Shown here in pieces: positions 1 through 10,040 of a DNA stretch of 64,000 nt (within the stretch, counting starts at the first letter, position 1; every line of letters starts with the position of its first letter). Both the position numbers and the translations under genes were made by a program. Below the pieces are notes generated by a model. The model had not been told where the DNA came from. It worked only from the letters and a program-made list of their open reading frames with translations, and ran no database searches. This DNA comes from Hepsetus odoe (Eukaryota; Chordata; Actinopteri; Characiformes; Hepsetidae), in the NCBI GenBank assembly GCA_017165825.1, contig CM029367.1, positions 5,660,223-5,724,222 of the forward strand, written 5' to 3'.

Positions 1-2041
1 GCAGTTTTTTATGTGCTTTGTCAAAACAATTATCAATATTAATGTTTTTGTGAATGAAACTCCTTAAATATAAAAATGAATATTTTTCCTGCAAACTGTC
101 CCTGGTTTCTGTTGCATCCATGCTGTCCCTAAAATGTGCAGCTGCAGTTCTTCATTTGCCTGAACTACGAGCTCAAACACAAACAGCATAGGCTTTGCTG
201 AAGGTCTGTGCTTAGTTCTCACTCAGGTGGGTTTTTTTTATCATATCCACGCTTAGCAGACATTTCTCCAGGTTTAAGTACACAGCTCTTCCTATGAAAA
301 GATTAAAATAGCAGTCATGACGTTCTGTTGCCCTGTGGAATGACAGCGCTCCCACTTCCAACAAATCCTTGAATGATGTTATGTGTCGTTCAAGTGCATT
401 TCATCATTTCAGGCCCAGCAGCAAGATCAATCAAACCAGTGTGTGACTGGCCTACAGGATATTAGCCTTGCCTCACATGAAAACACAAACATGCACTCAG
501 CTGCAAAATGTAATGAGGACACATGACAAATGATTGACAGTAAATATATTTTACTACTGGACTAAGCTAATCCATATAATGAGCTAGTGATTGATGAAAT
601 TATTTAATGAAAAACAATGTATAGAAAGGTTCGAATCATAGTGTTTCCAGGTTGGGATTGTTCCAAAGACTGGCACATTTATTTTTAGATTGCATGATGG
701 CTTAAAATCTGTCTGCAACACTTAACGTTAGTGTTGTTGAGGCAACATGACCTCTAGACCTTTTATGACAATCGACATTAACCTACATGAACACTGATAA
801 AGGTTCAATCGGATCAATTGTTATTTAAAAAAAAATGTCTTTATGGGAAGTAAAACTTTCTTCATAAATGTTTATAAATGTAAGTTTATTTAAGTTGCTT
901 TTTATTTTTGTTATTATAGCAATACCCTACAGTAAAGTGACAGATTTCACTTTCATCTACATTTAAGCCAGTGCAGAGATCATCTAGCTTAATGAACACT
1001 ACTCTAAAATGTTTTTCCAGACGTTTTCCTGACAATGCTCGATAGATGGAGGGAAAGAGTATTACTCTTGTGCTGAGAACCAGTTACAGCCTAATTGGTA
1101 CCATAAAATGCTTCCTTCTTGAAACATAAGTAGAGCTATCAAGCAAATTTGCTGCCAAATACAATTGAATTAAGTGCATCTCAGAGACCTTAAGCATCAC
1201 CTCAGTGTGTGACTTCCTGGCAGTTTCATTAAAAGCGTGTTTTTCTGTGTTAGATTTTCCTTTGGCCTGACATCTTCCCTTTGCTTCTTTCACTCTGTCC
1301 ACAGCTACCAGGTCCAAAGGTGCCTCAGCAAACACATTTTTTACTTTCTATCTGGCATTTTCCTCTTTAAACATGCACACTCTCCGACAGTCTGGGTCTT
1401 GTATGGCTAGAAGCTTTCACCGGGGTTCAAGCACAAATGTAGCCCTCCGATTATGCTAAGTAATTCACCAAGTGTTGAGAGAGGGCCTAGCTGCCTGACA
1501 GCCGGGTTTAGGAACTATGTAGGTCACGCCAAAGCCAGACCATTTTTGCATCTTCTGTTTCCTTCTCTTGAACTCTTTTGCTCTGTTTCATTTTCATGCA
1601 AAGTCTTTCATCTTTTCACCCTCTTGCCCTCTTCATACCAGTTATTGTATTTTACCTGCAGACTGTGCAAGCTTTCACACAGTGCAGCAGAAGAAGATGG
1701 AAAAGAAAAGAAGCGATAGAAGATGAGGGAAGGTGTTTCAGCTCCATGCCATGAATCTTTCAGGTTGAAAGTCGATGTTTCATGCAGAATTTTGGCATTC
1801 ACTGTTTAGGGCTGCAAAAAATGATTGTTTCTATGATCAATTAACTAACATTATTTGAATAACTGACTACTATGCCTTCTTCTTCAGTTCCTCTTGACGT
1901 TTACTGCCATCCCCCTTCAGCTCTGAACTAGAAGCTGTTTCTTATGTTATGAAACAATGGATGTCAACCACAGCACTTATTTTGTAGGGTATTTTGTGTA
2001 TTGTAGGGGGCTGTGGGAAATGCCATGTGTATTGTATGATC
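1..2041. other. Gene-free AT-rich sequence
   Basis: No exon, RNA or transposon signal that I can support. Open frames are short and lack protein-like composition. The stretch 1380-1560 is less AT-rich and not repetitive. Confidence 0.5.
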
Positions 2042-3242
2042 ATTACACTGCCCGTCCAAAAAAAAGTCACACACTCTAATATTTCCCTGGACCGCCTTTA
2101 GCTTTGATTACAGCACACATTCGCTGTGGCATCATTTCGATGAGCTTCTGCAACGTCACAACATTTACTTCTGTCCAGAGCTGCATTCATTTTTTGCCAA
2201 GATCTCGATGATGGAGAGAGTCGAACCGCTGTGCAAATTCTTCTCCAGCACATCCCAAAGATTCTCAATGGGGTTAAGGTCTGGACTCTGTGGTAGCCAA
2301 TCCAAGTGTGAAGATGATGTCTCAGGTTCCCTGAACCACTCTTTCACAATGTGAGCTGATGAATCCTGGCATTGTCTTCTTGGAATATGCCCGTGCCATC
2401 AGGGAAGAAGAAATTCACTGATGGAATAACCTGGTCATTCAGTATTCAGTATTCAGGTGGTCAGCTGACCTCATTCTTTGGGCACATAACGTTGCTGAAC
2501 CTGGACCTGACCAACTGCAGCAACCCCAGATCACAGCACTGCCCTCACAGACTTGTACGGTAGGCACTAGGCATGATGGGTGTATCACTTCATGCACCTC
2601 TCTTCTTACCCTGATGTTCCTATCCCTCTGGAACAGGGTAAATCTGGACTAATCAGAACACATCCTTCCATTGCTCCAGAGTCCAATCTTTATGCTCCCT
2701 AATGACTGAAGCCTTTTTTTTGCAATTAGCCTCACTGATCAGTGGTTTTAAGACTACACAGCTGTTTAGTCCTAAACGCTTGAGTTCCCTTCGCACTGTG
2801 CATGTGGAAATGCTCTTACTTTCACTATTCACTATTAAACACAGCCGTGAGTTTTGCTGTTGTTTTTTTTACGATTTGATTTCACCAAACGTTTAAGTGA
2901 TTGTCGATCACGGTCATTCAAGATTTTTTTCTGACCACATTTCTTCCGCAAAGATGATGATTCCCTGCTATCCTTCCAGTTTTTAATAGTGAGTTGGACA
3001 GTTCTTAACCCAATTTTAGTAGTTCCAGCATCTCCTTAGATGATTTCTTTGCTTGATGCATGCCAATAATTTGTCCCTTCTGAAACAGATGAATATCTTT
3101 TTCCACGACCACAGGATGTGTCTTCCGACATGGTTTTTTAAGTAATGAGAAGCTACTCACTGCATCAGGGTTAGGATTAAATAACTTGTTGCAGCTGAAA
3201 CACAGTCATTCATGCAGTAATTATCCAATGGGAGGCATTTGT
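2042..3242 (-). mobile_element. Decayed Tc1-like DNA transposon
   Basis: The plus-strand left end (cactgcccgtccaaaaaaaagtcacacac) looks like the terminal repeat of a fish Tc1-like element. On the minus strand the transposase can be followed from a start at about 3133 (MSEDTSCGRGKRYSSVSEGT) to its catalytic C-terminal block WLPQSPDLNPIENLWDVLEK at 2200-2310, where the motif glutamate is the third acidic residue of the DDE triad. Stops and frameshifts lie between. The right terminal repeat is not recognisable. Confidence 0.8.
2165..3133 (-). pseudogene. Tc1-like transposase pseudogene
   Basis: Begins MSEDTSCGRGKRYSS on the minus strand, continues through the helix-turn-helix region (VQLTIKNWKDS, then KKCGQKKIL) and ends with the conserved SPDLNPIENLW. 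At least one in-frame stop follows SSKEII, and further breaks occur in the middle. Cut-and-paste transposases of this family bind the terminal repeats and insert at TA; this copy cannot make a full protein. Confidence 0.75.
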
Positions 3243-3386
3243 GCATTTGCTTTGTATGTATGTACGTGCAAATAACATCCATTGGCCTAAACCACAGCAG
3301 TGATAGTGATAGCATTGCATTTTTTATGTTGCAGGTTTGCAACAACAAAAAAGTACCTCAATATATCTCTCAATATATGCAGGTGG

Positions 3387-3612
3387 AAGTGACTTTTTCT
3401 CTTATTGTGAAACACAGAACATCACTCAGTGAGTCACAACAAAATTCAACCTCTCCTTTTCACCCATACACACACCGTGCAGCAGGGGGCAGCTATTTAA
3501 AGCACCCAGCAGTGATGGGGATGGTACCTTGCTCAAGGGTACTTCAGGGCAACCTTCTGGTCTGGGATTCGAACCCATGACCTGCCGATCCTGGGGCCAA
3601 CTCCGCCTGTAG
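3387..3612 (-). mobile_element. tRNA-derived SINE (family A), copy 1
   Basis: On the minus strand it has box B (gggttcgaatccc), the family middle (ccttgagcaaggtaccatcc) and the tail aaagtcactt. The 5' part of the tRNA-like head is weak. It lies about 65 bp upstream of the RTE target site. Confidence 0.8.
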
Positions 3613-3697
3613 AACAGTCTCTAGAACTCACTGTTTGTTCTTGACATCTGTTCTGCATGTATGTATTTATATATTTATCTATTTTTTTTTTTTTTTT

Positions 3698-3858
3698 GGC
3701 CCCTCCTTGAACTGCCACCTTATCGTGGTGGAGGGGTTTGCGTGTCCCAGTGATCCTGGGAGCTATGTTGTCCGGGGCTTTATGCCCCTGGTAGGGGCAC
3801 CCAAGGCAAACAGGTCCTAGGTGAGGGAAGAGACAAAGAGCGGTTCAGAGGACCTCTG
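3698..3858 (+). promoter_or_regulatory. Structured 5' UTR of the RTE element
   Basis: The first 110 nt can form several helices: 3698-3704 with 3732-3738 (two G-U pairs), ccacc at 3715-3719 with ggtgg at 3727-3731, tcccag at 3745-3750 with ctggga at 3756-3761, and ggggc at 3774-3778 with gcccc at 3784-3788. A further pairing of ccttg (3705-3709) with caagg (3802-3806) would make a pseudoknot. Several RTE and R2 elements carry HDV-like self-cleaving ribozymes at this position, but the canonical catalytic joining strand is not clear here, so ribozyme function is only a hypothesis. Confidence 0.5.
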
Positions 3859-6800
3859 ATGATGGACAAAAACTTTGGAAGACGTTCTCCCTCGCCCGGA
3901 CGTGGGTCACCGGGGCCTCCCTCTGGAGCCAGGCCTGGAGGTGGGGCCCGCTGGCGAGCGCCTGGTGGTCGGGCCTTCACCCATGGGGCCCGGCCGGGCT
4001 TAGCCCGAAGAGGCAACGTGGGTCCCCCTTCCCATGGGCTCACCACCTGTGGGAGGGGCCAAAGAGGTCGGGTGCATTGTGAGCTGGGCGGTGGCCGAAA
4101 ACGGGGGCCTTGGCGGTCCGATCCTCGGCTGCAGAAGCTGGCTCTAGGGACGTGGAACGTCACCTCTCTGGTGGGGAAGGAGCCTGAGCTAGTGCGCGAG
4201 GTTGAGCAGTTCCAGCTAGATATAGTTGGACTCACCTCGACGCACAGCTTGGACTCTGGAACCAGTCTCCTTGAGAGGGGCTGGACTCTTTTCCACTCTG
4301 GAGTTGCCACCGGTGAGAGGCGCCGAGCAGGTGTGGGCATACTTATTGCCCCACGGCTTGGGGCCAGTACATTGGGGTTTACCCCTGTAGATGAGAGGGT
4401 GGCGGCCCTCCGCCTTCGGGTCGGGGGACGGGTCCTTAGTGTTGTCTGCGCTTATGCGCCAAACAGCATTCTGGACTACCCACCCTTTCTGGGGTCTCTG
4501 GAGGGGGCGCTAGAGAGCGTCCGCATCGTTCTGCTGGGGGACTTCAATGCTCACGTGGGTAATGACAGTGACACCTGGAAGGGCGTAATTGGGAGGAATG
4601 GCCCCCCCGATCTGAACCAGAGCGGTGTTTTGTTATTGGACTTTTGTGCTCGTCACGGATTGTCCATAACGAACACCATGTTCAGGCATAAGGATGTCCA
4701 CATGTGCACCTGGCACCAGGACACCCTAGGCCGCAGTTCAATGATCGACTTTGTGGTCGTGTCATCGGACTTGCGGCCCCATGTCTTGGACACTCGGGTA
4801 AAGAGAGCGGCGGAGCTGTCAACCGACCATCACCTGGTGGTGACTTGGCTTCGTTGGTGGGGGAGGATGCCGGTCAGACCTGGTAGGCCCAAACGCATCG
4901 TGAGGGTCTGCTGGGAACGTCTGGCAGAGTCCCCTGTCAGGACAAGCTTCAACTCCCACCTCCGTCAAAGCTTTAACCACGTCCCGGGGGAGTTGGGGGA
5001 CATTGAGTCTGAATGGACCTTGTTCCGCGCCTCCATTGTCAAGGCGGCTGACCGGAGCTATGGCCGGGAGGTGGTCGGTGCCTGTCGCGGTGGAAACCCT
5101 AGAACCCGTTGGTGGACACCAGCGGTGAGGGATGCCATCAAGCTGAAGAAGGAGTCCTACCGGGCCTTTTTGGCCAGTGGGGCTCTGGAGGCAGCTGATA
5201 GGTACCGACAGGCCAAGCAGAATGCGGCTCTGGTGGTTGCTGAGGCAAAAACTCGGGCATGGGAGGAGTTTGGAGAGGCCATGGAGAAGGACTTCCAGAC
5301 GGCTTCGAGGAAATTCTGGTCCACCATCCGGCGTCTCAGGAGGGGAAAGCAGTGCACGGTCAACACAGTGTATAGTGGGGATGGTGCGCTGCTGACCTCG
5401 ACTCGGGACGTTGTGGGTCGGTGGGGGGAGTACTTCGAAGACCTCCTTAATTCCACCAACATGCCTTCCGAGGAGGAAGCAGAGCCTGGGGACATCGAGG
5501 TGGACTCTTCCATCTCTGGGGTCGAGGTTGCCAAGGTGGTCAAAAAGCTCCTTGGTGGCAGGGCTCCGGGAGTGGATGAGATCCGCCCAGAGTTCCTCAA
5601 GGCTCTGGATGTTGTAGGACTGTCATGGCTAACACGCCTCTGCATGTCCATCGCATGGACATCGGGGACGGTGCCTCTGGATTGGCAAACCGGGGTGGTG
5701 GTCCCCCTCTTTAAGAAAGGGGACAGAAGGGTGTGTTCCAATTATCGAGGGATCACACTTCTCAGCCTCCCGGGGAAAGTCTATTCAGGGGTCCTGGAAA
5801 GGAGGGTCCGTCGGATAGTCGAACCTCAGATCCAGGAGGAGCAATGTGGTTTTCGTCCAGGTCGCGGAACAGTGGACCAGCTCTACACCCTTAGCAGGGT
5901 CCTGGAGGGTGCATGGGAGTTTGCCCAACCAGTTTACATGTGCTTTGTGGACTTGGAGAAGGCATTCGACCGTGTCCCTCGGGGGCTCCTGTGGGGGGTA
6001 CTCCGGGAGTATGGGGTATCGGATTCCCTGTTAAGGGCTGTCCGGTCCCTGTACAACCGGTGTCAGAGCTTGGTCCGCATTGCCGGCAGTAAGTCGGACC
6101 TGTTCCCGGTGAGGGTTGGACTCCGCCAGGGCTGCCCTTTGTCACCGATCCAGTTCATAACTTTTATGGACAGGATTTCTAGGCACAGCCAGGGCGTTGA
6201 GGGGGTCCGGTTTGGTGGGCTCAGGATTGGGTCTCTGCTTTTTGCAGACGACGTTGTCCTGTTGGCCTCATCATGCCGTGACCTTCAGCACTCTCTGGAT
6301 TGGTTCGCAGCCGAGTGTGAAGCGGCTGGGATGAGAATCAGCACCTCTAAATCTGAGGCCATGGTCCTCAGTCGGAAAAGGGTGGAATGCCCTCTCAGGA
6401 TTGGGAGTGAGACCTTGCCCCAAGTGGAGGAGTTTAAGTATCTTGGGATCTTGTTCACGAGTGAGGGTAAGATGGAGCGGGAGATCGACAGGCGGATCGG
6501 GGCAGCTTCTGCAGTGATGCAGGCTCCGCATCGGTCCGTCATGGTGAAGAAGGAGCTGAGCCAGAAGGCAAAGCTCTCAATTTACCAGTCGATCTACGTT
6601 CCCACCCTCACCTATGGTCACGAGCTATGGGTAGTGACCGAAAGAACGAGATCGCGAATACAAGCGGCCGAAATGAGTTTCCTCCGCAGGGTGCCTGGGC
6701 TCTCCCTTAGAGATAGGGTGAGAAGCTCAGCCATCCGGGAGGGGCTCAAAGTAGAGCCGCTGCTCCTCCGCATCGAGAGGAGTCAGATTAGGTGGCTCGG

Positions 6801-7029
6801 GCATCTGATTAGGATGCCCCCTGGACGCCTCCCTGGTGAGGTGTTCCGGGCACGTCCCACCGGAAAGAGACCCCGGGGAAGACCCAGGACACGCTGGAGA
6901 GACTATGTCTCTCGGCTGGCCTGGGAACGCCTTGGGATCCGCCCGGAGGAGCTGGAAGAAGTGGCCGGAGAGAGGGAAGTCTGGGCATCCCTGCTGGAGC
7001 TGCTGCCCCCGCGACCCGACCTCGGATAA
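3859..7029 (+). CDS. RTE-type ORF: endonuclease plus reverse transcriptase
   Basis: Uninterrupted 1056-codon protein for retrotransposition. Residues 1-95 are basic, Gly/Pro/Arg-rich and low in complexity. From about 96 an APE-type endonuclease is recognisable: GTWN (97-100), CAYAP (197-201), GDFNAHVG (227-234), MIDFVVVSSD (295-304) and STDHHLV (321-327). The usual metal-binding Glu of the second motif is absent: the site reads VGLTSTH, with Ser127. The reverse transcriptase spans roughly 540-840, with NYRGI, QCGFRPGRGT, FVDLEKAFD (696-704), GLRQGCPLSP and the active-site FADD (795-798). A basic GRPRTRWRDY motif lies near the C-terminus, as in RTE relatives. Gln765 follows LSPI where copy 2 has Leu. 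Start: the ATG pair at 3859/3862; a later Met is possible. Confidence 0.88.
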   Translation: MMDKNFGRRSPSPGRGSPGPPSGARPGGGARWRAPGGRAFTHGARPGLARRGNVGPPSHGLTTCGRGQRGRVHCELGGGRKRGPWRSDPRLQKLALGTWNVTSLVGKEPELVREVEQFQLDIVGLTSTHSLDSGTSLLERGWTLFHSGVATGERRRAGVGILIAPRLGASTLGFTPVDERVAALRLRVGGRVLSVVCAYAPNSILDYPPFLGSLEGALESVRIVLLGDFNAHVGNDSDTWKGVIGRNGPPDLNQSGVLLLDFCARHGLSITNTMFRHKDVHMCTWHQDTLGRSSMIDFVVVSSDLRPHVLDTRVKRAAELSTDHHLVVTWLRWWGRMPVRPGRPKRIVRVCWERLAESPVRTSFNSHLRQSFNHVPGELGDIESEWTLFRASIVKAADRSYGREVVGACRGGNPRTRWWTPAVRDAIKLKKESYRAFLASGALEAADRYRQAKQNAALVVAEAKTRAWEEFGEAMEKDFQTASRKFWSTIRRLRRGKQCTVNTVYSGDGALLTSTRDVVGRWGEYFEDLLNSTNMPSEEEAEPGDIEVDSSISGVEVAKVVKKLLGGRAPGVDEIRPEFLKALDVVGLSWLTRLCMSIAWTSGTVPLDWQTGVVVPLFKKGDRRVCSNYRGITLLSLPGKVYSGVLERRVRRIVEPQIQEEQCGFRPGRGTVDQLYTLSRVLEGAWEFAQPVYMCFVDLEKAFDRVPRGLLWGVLREYGVSDSLLRAVRSLYNRCQSLVRIAGSKSDLFPVRVGLRQGCPLSPIQFITFMDRISRHSQGVEGVRFGGLRIGSLLFADDVVLLASSCRDLQHSLDWFAAECEAAGMRISTSKSEAMVLSRKRVECPLRIGSETLPQVEEFKYLGILFTSEGKMEREIDRRIGAASAVMQAPHRSVMVKKELSQKAKLSIYQSIYVPTLTYGHELWVVTERTRSRIQAAEMSFLRRVPGLSLRDRVRSSAIREGLKVEPLLLRIERSQIRWLGHLIRMPPGRLPGEVFRARPTGKRPRGRPRTRWRDYVSRLAWERLGIRPEELEEVAGEREVWASLLELLPPRPDLG

Positions 7030-7057
7030 GCGGAAGAAAATGGATGGATCTATTTTT

Positions 7058-8744
7058 GGGGGAAGGAAAACATTAGAGCTTGGCTTTTAACGGCACCGTC
7101 ACAGGGAGAAAAATGTCATTTTGTTTAAATGGAGCTGATTCACCTCTAGCCCGAGCTGCAGATTCACAGAGCCTGTAAATTGCATGTTGACATATTACCT
7201 GAACTGAAATTCCTATTAGGTTGTGATAATTTAGGGGCAACAATGTCAATCATCACCTCTCAGATGTTTGCAGGGAAAATTAGCCTCATTGAATGGCCTT
7301 ATAGCCAATCGCAGTAAATCAGAGTCAGAAAAGAAAGGACAAATGCAAATCTGAGTCAGAGAAGAGAGAACAAATGCAATATTTACTGAAGAAACTAACA
7401 GGACGTGTCAGCAAATTTGAGGTTTGAATTGATACTGCACGAGCCTGGGTAGATAGGGCTAAATTATCTTTCACAAGGTGGTCTTGCTAACATTATTCAT
7501 GAAAGAAATAGCATAAAATGGAATATAAAAAGGATATAACTCGGGTTATCTTCATCAAGATGTGATAAACATCACAGAAAAACAGCTCTTAGTTTAGGAA
7601 TAGCTGTGTCTGGGTGGCAGAAGATCAGTTCTGCGGTCTTTTTATTCCAGGAGATGCAGAACCAAGGCAACTAGGAATAGCAGAGGCTCAGCTCATCCCA
7701 GTAACTTTCTGATTGTCCTGTTGAATTTAGGCAAATGCCTCAAGAGTTTTTTTGATGGAGGAGCTTCAGTCTTCAGGTTATCAGAATTCTTAACTAGAAC
7801 TATTTCTAATAACTCTGACTGATCATCTCATGTATGTTCTGCTTTTCCCAGTTACCCCTCTATTCTTACTTAACAAACTGTCACTATGCACTTTATTATA
7901 AAGAACTAAATGCGGAACACAAAAGTATTCTTTTTCCTTAATGACTAGTTTTAAGGAATTATTATTTATGCTACATTTAGCTTTCTTACTTTCTCTTTTG
8001 AATTCTGTTCTAATTCTACTAAACAGACCTGTATTTAGACTTTTTACGACATCTTCTACTTATTTAACTTTGAATGTGACAAACAAAGAATCATCTTGAA
8101 TATTAAAAATGGAAACTTTAGCATGTTTGTTACAGTTCAGTGAAAAAAAGTCTAAAAGGTTCAAGTACTACCAGGGTTTCTGCAGGCCACCAAACATTTA
8201 TATTCGCAGCAAGTGTTTTTGGCAGTAAAGACAGGGATCAAGTCCTGGACTCCATTCTGCATGGAGGTTCTCCTGAAAGGAGAAGCCGACCCCAGAATGG
8301 AATGTATAGATACAAATAAACAAGAACACATCCAACGTAACAATACAGGTTTTCAGTTTGTGCAGCTAGAAAAAGTATCTCTTAAACACATTGATTTTCA
8401 GAAGCTTATTCATAACCCTTCATTTGAAAAGGTTTTTACATGGTAAAGGTTCCCTCAGCCATTAGCCATGCTTTGTATAAATGGTCCCACAGGTCCTCAT
8501 CTCAATGCACTTGCTGTAACCCTGCAACCAGATGGACCCATGTTCTCTTTATATCCCATTTTAAAGGCCTTTTTGTTTTCCTAACAATGTCCTGGCCACC
8601 CTTGTTAGACAGAGAGATCCTGTTGCCTTTCAGACAAGCCAAGGGCTCTTTGGGAATAGCTCTGCTTACAATGCCAACACCACCATGCGCATCTTGTAAG
8701 GTTAGGTAAATGCTCTCAGCATGTAGGGCTGCTTTTTGCACTGT
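7058..8744. other. Gene-free sequence downstream of the RTE
   Basis: Apart from the 31-bp tandem duplication at 7321 it is unremarkable single-copy DNA. No splice-flanked frame in the style of the seven exons was found. Confidence 0.5.
7321..7380 (+). repeat. 31-bp unit tandem duplication
   Basis: agagtcagaaaagaaaggac plus aaatgcaaatc is followed immediately by tgagtcagagaagagagaac plus aaatgcaat. Two units with a few substitutions. Confidence 0.7.
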
Positions 8745-9250
8745 GTCTCAACCCTCGCCTTGCCCTTTCTCATTATCTCTCTCCCCCCTTCTCTCCCATC
8801 CGCCGCCTCTGGTGACAAAAGGTGAACGACCATCAAGAGGGCCACTTGGCTTTTCACTAAAGGAACGTGCAGGGGAAGCATCTGTGGCATTTTGCTCCTC
8901 AGCTCAGTAGGTTTTAATTGGCTTCAATTGTCCAGAGCTTTATCATCTCACAACCATGAAAAGGAGGAGGGGGGGAAAAAAAAACAGCCTCCCGAGCGAT
9001 CGAGTGTGCTCGTCTCCAAGTGTACGGTGGCACTGTTGCCACTCCAGGTCCTAGACCTCTTGAATATTTACGCATGGAAATAAGCGGTTTGCTCTTCACA
9101 TTTACCACTTCATTAACTCCAGTGGCCCGGGCTCTCCAAGAATGGCCGCCTAGAAGCGTTTCGCATGAATGCAGAGAGGTCTGAGGGAATGCTTTAAGAA
9201 GGCGCACAACCAGGTGCACAAACAACTTAATGCAAAAATGATCAGCTTTG
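8745..9250. other. Candidate conserved non-coding block
   Basis: A higher-complexity, less AT-rich stretch without coding signal: a pyrimidine tract (8750-8800), then gtaggttttaattggcttca and accacttcattaactccagt with homeodomain-like TAAT cores. The appearance is that of vertebrate conserved non-coding DNA, but conservation cannot be seen from one sequence. Confidence 0.25.
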
Positions 9251-9822
9251 GGGCATTATGGGCCCTAAAGTTACAAGCCTCGTCCAAAATCACTCCTCAA
9301 TCTTTTCACTTCTTATGGGCTGAAAAGAGCATGTGACAAAGCAAAATGTTAGTGCATTTATGTAATGTTTTTGAAGATGCTGTGATGTGTGGTGTATCTT
9401 GATTTGACTATTGATAGCTATTGTGTTTAGGTGAATGTTTCCATACATTTCTCATTGTAAAACATGAGGGGTCCTGTCAAAAATGCCCATTCCATCAAAA
9501 AACAAGAAAAAATCAGGCTTTATCAGAATCTGCTCTGCTGTCAAATCACCTTATTTACCCCAACCCTTTCCGTTTCCAAGAAAATTGTGATTTTACAAAA
9601 TTAAACCATTAGGAAAAATATCATTAAAAGACATTCAGATCAGCTTGATGGTTCAGCATCCATTTTACAGGAACATCCAGTGGTGTTAATAAAACTAAAT
9701 GTCTGTTATTGCATTGCAATACATCATGGCCTTTGGATCCCTCAGAAAATAAATCTGAGTTGGAAGCTTCTCTAAAATGAACCATTTTATAGTTACAATA
9801 ACAGTATGCCCAATTTCAGTTT
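9251..9822. other. Gene-free sequence
   Basis: No recognisable feature. Confidence 0.45.
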
Positions 9823-10040
9823 CCATTAATCCATCATTAGTGCTTATCCTTACTAGGGTTACAGGGTTCCTGTAGCCCACCAGCGAAACATCCTTGTCAT
9901 CAATCCATGACAGGGTAGATGAACACACTCACACACAAAAACATTAACATCTAAAGGCAAATTAGCATCACGAATTCACCTCAAAACCCAACAGCTTTCT
10001 TTCAGGCATCAGCGCTAACTAAGCGCCACCATGCCACCTG
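9823..10040 (-). mobile_element. L2-like or SINE 3' tail, inverted
   Basis: Plus strand ttccattaatccatcattag, gtgcttatccttactagggt, tacagggttcctgtagccc, then cacacaaaaacattaaca and cgaattcacctcaaaac: the reverse of a common fish L2-type 3' region. Diverged; no coding part. Confidence 0.5.

Larger units (their letters stand above)
3687..7047 (+). mobile_element. Full-length RTE-clade LINE, apparently young
   Basis: Non-LTR retrotransposon. It begins near the structured sequence at 3698, has a 5' UTR of about 160 nt, one long ORF (3859-7029) and an 18-nt 3' tail ending tggatgg. The 10 bases atctattttt occur immediately before (3677-3686) and immediately after (7048-7057), a target-site duplication typical of target-primed reverse transcription. 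Eleven T residues (3687-3697) separate the left duplication from the element. GC content is far above the flanks. The second copy at 30993-34220 starts and ends at the same points, which supports full length. The intact ORF and clean duplication suggest recent insertion. Confidence 0.9.

Noticed and set aside
3698..3806. Firm call of an HDV-like ribozyme
   Set aside because: The joining strand with the catalytic cytosine and the second helix do not match the canonical form; kept only as a hypothesis.
5157..5741. 194-codon minus-strand frame
   Set aside because: It is the antisense of the RTE reverse transcriptase ORF, a by-product of high-GC codon use.
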